This document shows, one piece after another, positions 47,190 to 57,814 of a stretch of DNA of 64,000 nt (position 1 is the stretch's first letter; each line of letters opens with the position of its first letter). The notes under the pieces are model-generated. The model saw only the letters and a program-made list of their open reading frames with translations. It was not told the origin of the DNA and searched no databases. The position numbers and the translations under genes were made by a program. The stretch is from contig JAFMSR010000005.1 of NCBI GenBank assembly GCA_022818135.1, forward strand, positions 31,794,674 through 31,858,673, given 5' to 3'. The DNA is from Saxidomus purpurata. Its lineage: Eukaryota; Mollusca; Bivalvia; Venerida; Veneridae.

Positions 47190-49584
47190 CTGTAATACAG
47201 AGCAAAGTTGTCAGTAATTAACATTACCTGAAGTGTCAATCAAGTCATTTACTTGTTGTTGCATGGGTTTAACACCTGTATCAACCATATTTCAGTATTT
47301 TTTACAGGTGGGCAGTTTACCTTACCATCATTCCTGGGAAGGACCAGTACTAGAACCCCATCCTTCATAAGAAACTGCCAACTTTCTCACATAAAGAGAC
47401 ATGATTGGTTTCAGAGCATGGTTGTAGAAATTAGCGGTGATTTATTATGACTGGTCTCTGTCCAGAATGATTTGTCTTGGACCAGTGAAAATAAGTCTCG
47501 AGTCAGTGAAAATTTACATGCAATACTGTAGTACAATGTATCAACAATAATAGGTTCACATCTTTTGGACTGGTAAATTCGAAAAGTTATATCATACACT
47601 GCAATGATTTATCATTAACTGATATAAAGTAGAATGGATCAGCATTTATTTGTTGGTTAAAACACAGTTGCAAATGATATTGTGTTATAACAAACTTTCT
47701 TAAATTACAATGAAAGTGTCAACATTGGAGACCATTTAATATGCCACAATTTAAAGAACAAAACAGGCTGAAACAAAAGTTACTGCCTTAGAACAGTCAG
47801 TTATGTTGCTTCCTGTTTATTTTCAAACATGAAATAATTCTAAGTTGCTCTAAAATGAGAGACTATGATCCAACTGTCATGAACATGGAGTCATGATCTA
47901 CAAACACTTGTAAGTTTATAGCAGCACTGATTACTGTTAGCAGTCTCAATAACTCACTATTTCTATAATTGCATTGTCAAGTATTTACAAACTCACCTGT
48001 AAAGCAACCCGTTGTGCAGGACTCATAGCTTGTGTGTCTGGGATTACCTGTATAAAACCATTCATGAATTATATCAATCAATAGTAGTCAATGATTAATC
48101 CTTCAGTACGTTGACTATAGACGGAGATGTATTATGAGTATATGACAAGATTGTATTATTCTTCATCCAACATTCTGATTATAAGATGCACTGTTTACTG
48201 TTCCGCCAATAGTTTTTGTGTGAAAAACTCTATGAACAATTACTATTATTGTCCTATTTGAAAGATGGACAAACTCCATTATAGAAAGTTGACAGGGTCT
48301 GGGTTAAATCGTTTAAATCACTTATAGAAAGTATTACAGTAATTATATTTAACATTTGGTCCAGAACTTACCATTGGAGGAAAGCTTGCAGAGACATTTT
48401 GCTGAGCAGCAATTGGTGGTATTGCTTGATTGCCTGGTACACTTGCACTGTAATTAATGTGAAAAAATATTGTTTAAGAGGTACAAAACAAAATATACAT
48501 GTTTTTGTAATGGAGCATTAATTAACCTGCATTTCTCGGGTTTGTGGCCACACATGTATCTACAAACACCCATCCAACATGATTACTTTATATAAAATGA
48601 TAAATCCATGAATTCAAGTGTACATGGAAGTTAACATGTACATAAGTGAACATGACATAAGTCACCAGTTAACAGAGCTCAGTATCATACTGAAAGATGT
48701 CAAGTTCTTTCTCGTGGGATTTATAATGCCTGTTTAAACAGTTTAGTTCATGTGTTTACAGACAGACAGTTTACCTAACTGTTACTCCTGGGAAAGACTA
48801 GGACTAACCTCAAATACTGCATACTTTCTCACATCAAGAAGTCAGCCGAGTAACAGGACTCAAACCTATGAAGTCCCCTGGTTAGTGCACTTTAAGTTCA
48901 ACTACTTACCCGGCCGCAGGCTGAGGAGCCCCTGGCTGTGTCTGCATTCTTAGCCTCTTCTTCTGTTCCTCTAACTGCTCAAGTATTTTTCTGTTCTGTC
49001 GCTCTAGATGATGAAATAAATCTAAAAATTGTCACTAAGTTAAATCTAAACCTGAACTTTTTAAAGTACAACAACATTAAATACTGTCCAGAAAGGCTCA
49101 GACCAAAGCATGGGCTGACTGGGGTCCTTAGGTAAAATGTGAAAACTGTCTTTACCATAGACACATGTTCAAGTTTATTTTGAAAGAAACAAAAGATTTT
49201 AACACCATAGATTTATTATAAATTCAACTGTATGATCATGATTATTATAGGCTAATGGTAGGCAGTTTTCTTCCATTTTTCCTCTTGAATTTTGTATATT
49301 TCATAATTAAAACCAGTGACAACTGACACTCTCAAACCTATGTCCACTGTCCAGCTCATTGGGCTTGGCAAGTAGATATTGTATGGTTTTTTTTCAGAAC
49401 TCTGAAAAGTTGTAACAAAATGTTCCCTGGGTCAAAATAATATGTCAAACAATTTCTCTACACAGATGTTTATATCCGAAGACAGGCTGTCCGAATACAT
49501 GCATGTCATATAACATCGTTACACTCAAACCTTCACGAAATTTTATTATTTACCTTGACCAGTATTTGGTGGTTGAAAAGCCAT
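47088..49584 (-). CDS. INIP: SOSS complex subunit C (INIP), five exons
   Basis: Exons 49584-49554, 49003-48910, 48447-48372, 48047-47997 and 47189-47088 join perfectly in frame to 117 residues plus TAA; the human protein is about 104. INIP, with INTS3 and the single-strand DNA-binding protein NABP1/2, forms the nuclear SOSS complex that senses single-stranded DNA and promotes ATM signalling and homologous recombination. Diagnostic segments are RQNRKILEQLEEQKKRLRM near the N-terminus, SPAQRVALQHANANS, and FITQDSSFGNLILPVLPR at the C-terminus, the family's most conserved block. The middle (residues 33-75) is Pro/Gln/Ala-rich and expanded. All introns have gt-ag ends. An ATTAAA on the - strand at 46848-46853 could be the polyadenylation signal. 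Confidence in the family is high because five independent splice junctions restore one conserved protein. Confidence 0.95.
47302..47410. repeat. Interspersed repeat fragment near INIP exon 5
   Basis: Resembles 48755-48860: both contain 'cagtttacct', 'tcctgggaa', 'gactag' or 'accagtactag', and 'actttctcacat' followed by a short a-rich stretch. Two fragments of the same unidentified repeat lie in two INIP introns. Confidence 0.45.
47997..48047 (-). CDS. INIP: INIP exon 4
   Basis: 51 bp, VIPDTQAMSPAQRVALQ, between acceptor ggttttatacag and donor gtgagt; phase 0 on both sides, so skipping it would keep the frame. Confidence 0.9.
48372..48447 (-). CDS. INIP: INIP exon 3
   Basis: 76 bp between cattaattacag and gtaagt; encodes ASVPGNQAIPPIAAQQNV then SASFPPM, a low-complexity linker longer than in vertebrates. 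Confidence 0.88.
48910..49003 (-). CDS. INIP: INIP exon 2
   Basis: 94 bp between tttcatcatctag and gtaagt; encodes the basic, helical N-terminal block RQNRKILEQLEEQKKRLRM and then QTQPGAPQPAA. Confidence 0.93.
49554..49584 (-). CDS. INIP: INIP exon 1
   Basis: 31 bp, MAFQPPNTGQ plus one base, ctttaagATGG start context, donor gtaaat. Its phase fits exon 2 exactly (CAA G|AG CGA). Confidence 0.9.
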
Positions 49585-51260
49585 CTTAAAGCGAATCGTG
49601 ATTAGTAAATATTTGTCTGCTAAATAACTTTGCCTTCGATATTTTCTCACAACTTTCCCCTAATTTCACTCTTGGGTAATAGACGCTTGTATCTTTGTAT
49701 CATCACGGCGCTCGGAGCGCATGACTGAGGCCCGTCATTATACACATTTGATTTTGAAAAAAATGTACTTGTTTATTTGAAAAACAAACATGCAGACTAA
49801 ACCCTTATCGATAACAAAATGTTTTCCTTGTTTTGTTAGATCTGAAGAACAGATACACTGTAAACATAAAAACTTACGGCAATTACATTTATTAGGTTTT
49901 TGTTTTCATATTTGACATAGACATAATAACATAGATTGTTATATAGACTGTTAGTCTGAATCAGGATCGGTGTAATATACGGACCCTGTCTGAATGCACT
50001 TTGAATGTACTTTGGTTAGCCTATTGTTCGATTGCATGATTAATTAAGAAACAAAAAGTATTGAAATTTGACAACTTCATCCCCTTCGCGGACCGTAGGT
50101 ACCTCATCTCCTTATAAATAAATATCTAGATCTACATCTACATTGTTTATCCCAACGATCAACTACTGATAGTAACTGGAAGGTGTTGTCAGGGACAGTT
50201 AACTAGTTAAGTGCAAGTTAAAATAATTACAAGACGTAAGGTTAAAACAATGAAATGGGTCTAAAGGGGAGGTAGAGAGGTCATCCTCGCAGCAAATGTA
50301 ATGAGATTGGACCTGTACTGTACTGAAGTAGGGTATGCCATTCCAAATGTGTATAATTCTGGAGAAGAAGGAGTTAAAAACCGCTGAGAACTACTTGCTT
50401 TAAAGGTAGTCAATCACATTTAAGCAACATTTTATGACAATTTTTCATTTTTGTATATTCTGTTCGAGATTTATTTAATGAACAAAAAAACCCACTACAT
50501 AGAGTTAGATCCCTATTAGAAATTTACGTTTTATTAACTTTTATAATATTTTGTTATTACTCCCCTTTAATGTGAAAGTATTTAAAACGTTGAGTATTTC
50601 TTTTTTATTTCAATATAATTTTTACCGTTACATTTGAATTGGATAGATATACAAATATTTTAACATTCTGAACCAAAAAACTTCAAAACTTCTGAATTCA
50701 TTTATTTTCAATCTATCTTGGATGTGCACCCAAGATAGGTAAAGGGAGGTAATAATAATTTTTAAAACTTGCATTTCTAATGAATTCCATCTAAATATAT
50801 AATTTTTAATGCAAATATTTCACAAATATAATACAATAGGTCTTATATTTATATCTTTCTTTAGGCAAAGTATGTGTATCAAATTTTTACTTACGATAAA
50901 ATAACTCTATCTTGGTTGGGCAACCAGGATAGGGAAATACAATTTTTAAAATACCTCCAATGAAAATCTTACTTGAATTAATCGCTAAGTGAACATAAAT
51001 GAGTGTAAATGATCAGATGTTAAAGTTTCAAACAAATCTGTTACATAGCCAACATCTGATTATCCACCTTTAAATAGCAGAGATGCTGTTTATGCTGATT
51101 GTAACACAAATAGGTATTTTTAGACATTGGTAGATTTTAACTCGATAGTATGTATTATTGTAGAAGAGGTATAATACAATATGTAAGGAAAGATAAGTGA
51201 GTTCTTTTTGCGAGTGATTCTCAGCATCTCCAATGATTTGGGTTGAACTCAACGGCCCAG
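49585..51260. other. Intergenic region upstream of INIP, two small related hairpins
   Basis: No exon seen. The first ~150 bp should hold the INIP promoter (a small GC-rich patch 'catcacggcgctcggagcgc' at about 49702). Two similar hairpins, ctatcttggatgtgca + cccaagatag (50713-50738) and ctatcttggttg + ggcaaccaggatag (50907-50932), lie 194 bp apart. Confidence 0.5.
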
Positions 51261-51269
51261 TCCAGTTCC

Positions 51270-51850
51270 CACTAGACCAATGTAGTCATTTTGAAGGGTT
51301 TGGGAATCTTTTAGGACTTGACTGTAAGGTACACTTTGATGTCCTAAGCAAATAATCTTGCTCTAAGTTTGACTGTATGTGAAAGGTCATTTATATACGT
51401 AGGACAGGACCCCTTGAGAGATTAGACAGAGTGTCAAAAGGGCCGCCGTCTAAGGCAACAATTTATGAGTGGCCCCTAAAGAATGACCTTATCTATTGTA
51501 AGACCACACGATAGATTCTCAGATTTGTATACAAGTTATTATGATCAACTTTGTCGAAAGCCTTACCAAAATCCATTACAATAGCATCTGTTTGATTACC
51601 ATTTTCAAGGTTGTTATAGACCACCTGTGTGAAGCTTATAAGTGGAGCTTCACAACTGTGTTTGGATCTGAAGCCATGCTGGTACTAGCTAAGGAGGTCA
51701 TTTTCCATCTAGGTGGTTCATGATATTAGAGACTATAATATGCTCTAACATTTGGAGCAATAAAAGTTAGAGATGATAGGCCTGTAGTTACTGGCCCTTG
51801 ATGTTTGGTCTTTCTTACAGATAGGGGCTATGACTGCTGGAGGCTTTGTT
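51270..51850 (-). pseudogene. Fragment of a CR1/Jockey-like LINE reverse transcriptase
   Basis: On the - strand, with frame breaks, one reads NYRPI near 51800, QHGFRSKHSCEAPLISF, TDAIVMDFGKAFDKVDHN (51541-51690), and further on a degraded INDL-like and SHTVKLRARLFA segment. These are fingers/palm motifs of non-LTR reverse transcriptases. Stops and shifts break the frame. It is a different copy from the one at 55791-57177. Confidence 0.7.
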
Positions 51851-52134
51851 CGGGGACAGACTCTGGTATGTATATCACTGTCATTTTAAGAGCTTATTTA
51901 GTTAAATCACGTCTTTTACAGATTTGTTTCGGGCCTAGTGGTTGTGACCTTGTAAAACGGATTCCAAAACTGACAAATGCTTTAGTCACAGGATCTGTTT
52001 ATATAGGACATTCATGATTGAGGGGTGCTATAACACAATGTTCTGTTTTTCTATGTTTAATAAATGAGTATTCAACTTTTTATAAGAGTCGGGTTGCGAA
52101 TCGTCAATGAATGACTGATTCAATGTACTTTTTG

Positions 52135-52195
52135 TAGAAAGATTTTGTCACGAAACTATTGGTTATTCGGACACAAGTGTTCTACTAAACACCCA
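52135..52195 (+). repeat. Family 4 3' terminal fragment
   Basis: 'gattttgtcacgaaactatt', 'ggttattcggacac' and the hairpin GTGTTCTACTAAACAC then CCATATTG match the end of 45466-45893; the terminal CTAG has decayed. Confidence 0.55.
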
Positions 52196-52339
52196 TATTG
52201 TTAAATGTTTTGGCACATATTTATTTAGAAAGATTTACGGACTTATAAGGATTACGCATGTGATAGATTAAGACAAGGAACGAAACATCTGAAAATGGCA
52301 GATTTAAAACCTGATTGCATGGACAACCATACATTTAAA

Positions 52340-52500
52340 AGTTGATCACCTTTACACTCCAAATATTTTAGGTCTAGGCCTTGTGGTTTTGGAGATGTTT
52401 TAAAAATGTCCCCAAATTAGCCTACACATATTTCATATTTTGAACCCCTGACCCGGGGGTCATGTTTTGAACAATCTTCATAGATGTCCACTATGCAATA
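52340..52500 (-). repeat. Family 1 internal fragment, reverse orientation
   Basis: On the - strand it reads 'gaacatgacccccgggtca' and 'aaaaccacaaggcctagac', the family 1 unit. It abuts the family 5 array at about 52508. Confidence 0.5.
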
Positions 52501-52507
52501 CAAACTG

Positions 52508-53527
52508 TCCGCTTGATGTGCTAGACATTTGTGCCAGTTATTTTAAAATTCTTCAAAGCATGATAAAGTTATAGTCCGGACACAAATGTATGCATATATA
52601 CAGGATTCCATTACCTATAAACTCTAAGTGTGACCTTGACCGTTGCGGTAGGGATGTGGGTCTTGCACGCGACTCGTCGTCTTGATGTGCTAGACATTTG
52701 TGTCAAATTATTTTAAAATCCTTCAATGCATGACAAAGTTACAGTCCGGACACGAATGTGTGCATATATGCATATATAGAGGAATCCATTACCTTCAAAC
52801 TCTAAGTGTGACCTTGACCTTTGAGCTAGGGACGTGGGTCTTGCACGCGACACGTCGTCTTGATGTGCTAGACATTTGTGCCAAGTTATTTTAAAATCCT
52901 TCAATGCATGACAAAGTTACAGTCCGGACACGAATGTGTGCATATATACAGGAATCCATTACCTTCAAACTCTAAGTATGACCTTGACCTTTGAGCTAGG
53001 GACGTGGGTCTTGCACGCGACACATCGTCTTGATTATCTAGACATTTGTACCAAGTTATTTTAAAATCCTTCAATGCATGACAAAGTTACAGTCCGGACA
53101 CGAATGTGTGCATATATACAGGAATCCATTACCTTCAAACTCTAAGTATGACCTTGACCTTTGAGCTAGGGACGTGGGTCTTGCACGCGACACATCGTCT
53201 TGATTATCCAGACATTTGTACCAAGTTATTTTAAAATCCTTCAATGCATGACAAAGTTACAGTCCGGACACGAATGTGTGCATATATAGAGGAATCCTTA
53301 ACCTTCATACTCCAAGTGTGACCTTGACCTTTGAGGTAGGGATGTGGGTCTTGCACGCGACACGTCGTCTTGATGTACTAGACATGTGTGCCAAGTTATT
53401 TTAAAATCCTTCAGTGCATGACAGAGTTACAGTCCGGACACGAATTTATAAGTGGGGACGCATAGACGGACAGACGGACGGACAGACAGAGGTGCGATTT
53501 TAATATGCCACCCTTCGGGGGCATAAA
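52508..53527 (-). mobile_element. Helitron-like element 'family 5', reverse orientation, ~171-bp units
   Basis: Its 5' end is at the right: CTTTTTATGCCCCCGAAGGG then tggcatattaaaatcgcacc and a 'ccgtccgtctgtccgtct' run. About five units of ~169-178 bp follow ('gtccggactgtaactttgtc', 'aaggtcaaggtcacact'). The 3' hairpin end is missing at the left, so it is truncated. The same family is at 62731-63889. Confidence 0.7.
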
Positions 53528-53892
53528 AAGGCCATCAAAGAATATTCAGTCGACTGCGCTTCGTTTCTATAATGTCAAAGGCTGTGTAAGTGGAAAAAGC
53601 AATCATATATCCATTTTTCTCGGCGTAGATTGCGACTGAAGCGTGAAAAGCGCTTTTTTTTCTATTTTTATCTGTGTATATTAGATTGCACCCTCTATGA
53701 AACGACCGACAACTCAATTAAAAACGACAACTCTTGCTTTTCCAAAAAAATTGACTGTGTCTACAGTTTTCATCTCATAAGTACCTCAATTTTATAATGA
53801 AGAGAGACGTATATGTTCGATCTAGTGCTTAAGTCTCCATGCATCTTTTACTCACCACGTATTAAATATAGCGGGCCGCTGCTGCGGCCTCC

Positions 53893-54000
53893 AATTAGTA
53901 TAATAGTAAATCAAGTGACCCACCAGGTAGTGGGGTCATGATTTGAACATTCTTGGTAGAGGTCCACTACATGCCAAATATCTAAGCTTTTGCCTTCAAG
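53893..54000 (-). repeat. Family 1 internal fragment, reverse orientation
   Basis: On the - strand: 'gcttagatatttggcatgta', gtggacctctaccaagaatg, 'tcatgaccccactacctgg'. This is one unit of the family 1 core. Confidence 0.5.
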
Positions 54001-54111
54001 TCCCCAGTGGTGTTTTTGCCACTGACCGTTCCAAGGCGGTGCCCCACTGTGTTCCTTTAATTGTTCGTTTTGTCCTCGTGTGTTTGCTTTGTATGCTAGT
54101 GTGTGTTGGTA

Positions 54112-54174
54112 GTGTATATGTGTGTGTGTACATGATTGTGTGTGTGTGTGTGTCGTGTGTGTGTGCGTGTGCGT

Positions 54175-54212
<38 letters not shown>

Positions 54213-54215
54213 TGG
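54112..54215. repeat. (TG)n microsatellite with CG-containing interruptions
   Basis: About 100 bp of TG/GT with 'gtgtgcgtgtgcgtgtgcgt' in the middle. The open frames over it on both strands (poly Val-Cys, poly Thr-His) are artefacts. Alternating purine-pyrimidine DNA of this kind can adopt Z-form. Confidence 0.95.
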
Positions 54216-54234
54216 TGGTGTGCACTTCTGGGTG

Positions 54235-54305
54235 CTGTGGGGTTCGTTTTGGGGAGGCTGCGTTTTTGGTACGTGGCATTCCCTGTTTGATATTATTTTT
54301 GTTTT
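54235..54305. repeat. 70-bp dispersed direct repeat, copy 1
   Basis: 'ttcgttttggggaggctgcg', 'tttttggtacgtggcattcc', 'ctgtttgatattatttttgt' recurs almost unchanged at 55561-55631. The two copies flank the hairpin repeat at 54663-55117. Confidence 0.8.
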
Positions 54306-54662
54306 TTTGAGAAGAATATTTTTATCAATAGGTGTTCTGCTTGGATCTACTTCATTTGAACAATCTTTGATGAGGGTCACCTAATTAAGGAACATTCACG
54401 TGAATTTTCGTTCAAATCGATTCAGTAGTTTCTTACGAGAAGATTTGAATGGACAACAGACGCCGTACTGTGAGTAATCAGTGCTCGGGTGAGCAAATAA
54501 AAGTATTAAATGGCATCCGCTGATTCACTTCGACCCATTGCAAGTATAAACATGACAATGAATTATTTGTAAACTATAGCAAAAAGTACTACGATATTTT
54601 TTTCTTCAATAATTGGAATGGTAAAAAGGTGTTTATAAATATTCTTGCATAAACTATTCTAC

Positions 54663-55117
54663 TTTTGCCCATTTTGCCGGTGTTTTAACAGGAGAAAAAC
54701 GTTTGTTAACGGGGAGTTCACGCGCCGTTATAACCCATTTTCATTTATGCGCAGTACAGGGCCATTGTTAACGCTAGACCTGTCTCCCAAGTCTTACATC
54801 ATGTACGGCGTCAACAGTGACGGGCTTAAAAAACCGCAAATGGCGTCATAAATATGACGAAAAAAACACGGACGTTGTCCCGCGCATTATTGAACGTCGT
54901 ACAAGTAAGAGCGTTTTTATTCTTATTTCTACGATTGTTTTAATGCTACAAATGTATTTATGCTAGAATAGCAGTATGGGGCGTTTATTCGTGTTATAAC
55001 AACTGCAGAAACCCTCGGGATATGTTGGTGCCTACGCACTAATGGGCTCGGGCACCAACCGTTCCGAGGGTTTCTGCAAATATGTTGTAACACGAAAAAA
55101 AGTGCGTTAACCCTACA
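54663..55117 (-). repeat. Hairpin-bearing interspersed repeat, copy 2 (inverted)
   Basis: Reverse-orientation copy of 32403-32844. The hairpin at 54981-55110 keeps long arms (ttcgtgttataaca, ctgcagaaaccctcggga, gttggtgcc) although its loop differs. The CRE palindrome has decayed (tggcgtcataaatatgacg). Confidence 0.7.
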
Positions 55118-55560
55118 TTGATATGATCAAACTCATATCCGGCATAAAAGACATAATGAACTTTATGAATATTGTCAACGAGAGGACTATAACAGTCCTG
55201 AGTAGAGTCACGTGTTTGAAAGCCTCCTCGCCGACACACATTAAAACGCAGAACCACATATAAATAGATACAGGGACCGCAGGCAACAGAGGCGAAAAAG
55301 GGGTATCTCTTACGCAGATCATATATAGACAAAGAAGGGTATTGAATAATGCAAACGATATAGAAAGTATATGAAATAATAGCTTTACACATTTGATCAA
55401 GAATATTATCACATCATACAAAGTTCCAAATGAAGTAAATTGTACTTTAAATTATAACTTCCTTGTTTTAAAACAATTTAAAATTGATTATAGTTCAGTA
55501 AAAATGATATGTTAATGGTATGGTTGGTTTTCCTTAGTTTTAAGACTTTAAGTTTTAAGG

Positions 55561-55631
55561 CTGTGGGGCTCGTTTTGGGGAGGCTGCGTTTTTGGTACGT
55601 GGCATTCCCTGTTTGATATTATTTTTGTTTA
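55561..55631. repeat. 70-bp dispersed direct repeat, copy 2
   Basis: Matches 54235-54305 with about two differences; the match begins at ctgtgggg and stops after atttttgttt. Confidence 0.8.
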
Positions 55632-55790
55632 TTTGTTGTTTTTAAGCATAAATGATTTAATTCAAATCAAAAGAAAGGTTAAAGTATAGGTCAGTTTGAA
55701 AGTGAGGATTAAAGTTGCATCCGTGAAAATGGTTAAATAAGTCATTGTTGTAAATAAACAACAAAAGTCTTACCTTAATACGGAGCATAT

Positions 55791-57177
55791 CTAAAGATAG
55801 TTTGGATTTTGGTCGGATATACCGAAGTGCGTCAGGTTAGGATTTCCTTCTGTCAAAACGTGTATTTTTTCTATTTTCTTAGTACTTACTTCTCCATAAA
55901 AATGCCATGTTAGTGGACAGAAATTAAAGTTAGATAAAATAAAAGAATAATGAATGTTTAGTTTTCCAAGTTTATGGTGACCTATTATTTTTAGAACATT
56001 TAACTGTCTAGAGGCTTTTTTTACATAAATTTGATGTTTGGGAGTTAAAGTTAAGCTTAAAATCAATAGTTACTCCTAGTAGTTTGACGTCATCATCACA
56101 GTTAATTTCAATATTATCTAATTTAAAACATATGTTTTCTTTATGTGTTTTTTACCTATGGAGATTCTTTGAAATTTTTCTGGATTGGCCTTCATTTTGT
56201 TTATTTCGGACCAGTGAATCAGGTTTAGACTGTCTTTCTTTAAGTTAGATTTAACTTCATTTAGGTTATAGCCTGAACATGAAACAGTATTATCGTCTGC
56301 ATAGTTGAAAAGGTCACAATTGTTTACAAAGTGGAATATATCATTAATAAAAATGTTGAACAGAACTGGACCAAGAATAGAGCCTTGGGGCACACCTTTG
56401 AAAATATCTTTGAAACTACTTTTAAAGGATCCAATTTTAACACATTGTTTCTGTCTGAAAGGTAACTACGAAGAAGATTTGTGGCGTTTTCAGATATTCC
56501 ATAAGTTTTAAGTTTTAAAAAAGTAGATCATGCGGAAGGCAATCAAAAACTTTAGAAAGATCCATTAAAATAGCAGCAACGTATTTGTTGTCATCAAGAG
56601 CTTTTTTCCATTCTTCTTTTACTTTTAGAAGGGTTGTTTGGCACCCATAGCCTGATCTAAAAGCTGACAAATATATATTAAAATGTTGGTTGAGAAATTC
56701 TACTCATTGTGCATTTATAGCCCTTTTAAAGATTTTAGAAATAATAGGAAGGATGCTTACTGGCCTGTAATTGCTTTTGTCCAGAGTACCACTTTCTTGT
56801 GTAACGGCGTAACTTCTGCCTTTTTTTAGATTATTTGGAAACACAGATTTAGAAAAAGATTTATTTACTAAAACTGTCAACGCTTCCACTATAGAAGGTT
56901 TTGCCAATTTTACCAGCTTAGATGAGATTCCGTCATTGCCCGTAGCTTTTTTTATGCAGAGACTATCAATTTGTTTACTAATAAATTTCTCACATACTTC
57001 TTTAAAATTTAAGTCATATGTATTAGTTTTGTTTTGAACTATGCTAGATATACTAGGATGCGAATTATCAACTGGAATCGAGTTATTACCTATGTCTTTA
57101 GCTACATTTACGAAAAAATCATTAAACACTTCACAGACTTCTTCTTGGTTGTTAATCAAATTGTCATTTTCGCGCAA
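55791..57177 (-). mobile_element. Non-LTR retrotransposon (CR1/Jockey-like) reverse transcriptase, decayed
   Basis: On the - strand in order: the linker VCEVFNDFFVNVAKDIG and TGNDGISSKLVKLAKP, then LDKSNYRPVSILPIISKIF (57177-56704); SAFRSGYGCQTTLLKVKEEW and ILMDLSK-FDCLPHDLL (about 56700-56530); PQGSILGPVLFNIFINDIF and the catalytic YADDN (56393-56118); and the thumb/connection KKASRQLNVLK, LSNFNFCPLTWHFYG (56066-55791). These are the conserved non-LTR reverse-transcriptase blocks. At least three frameshifts or stops break it, and the endonuclease is not seen, so it is 5'-truncated and dead. Clade assignment is from general appearance only. Confidence 0.85.
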
Positions 57178-57814
57178 GATGGTATCTTTTTGGTTTTTAT
57201 TACCTTTATATATTAGTTAAAAATGCCTGACAGTTGATAAATCCCTTTTCATTCGCTAATAAAGACAAAAAATTAAAGTAAGAATAAGATATCAGAATAT
57301 TTATAAAAATTAAAATTATATATGGTGTTTTTAACTTTCACACATATTTATGTCGATGTCAAAATTGAAAGCCGGGCCTCTTGATTACTTCCCTTAGATG
57401 CTCTTCTCGTGTTTACTTCAACGACGAAAAAACGGGAAACTCAAATTCTACTTTGAACTTCTTTTATTCTATCTAAAGAGATTGTCGTGGACTACTGGTA
57501 GGCGAAGTGCTACATATCTGTACTTATAATAGTGTAACATCTCCTAGAAGATACGTAGAGTAATGACAGTAGAAGTTAAGCAATGAAATACTTGTTTCGC
57601 ACCTTAATCAGCTCGTACCCAAATTGACATTTTCGCAAGTTCTGCAGACCATTTAGGTGACCTTAACTTCATACGCAGCTAAAAGTACTGGTTAAGGTTA
57701 GAGTTAAGCTTTATTTATTGCTACATTTCATATTGTTAACATAGCTCGTCCTTTTCTGGATCAGTCTGTCGAATATGAGTTGCCAATTGCAGATGATTCA
57801 TGACCCTAAGGATT

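Noticed and set aside
53911..54384. ORFs of up to 122 codons rich in Thr-His or Val-Cys
   Set aside because: Produced by the (TG)n microsatellite; composition artefact.
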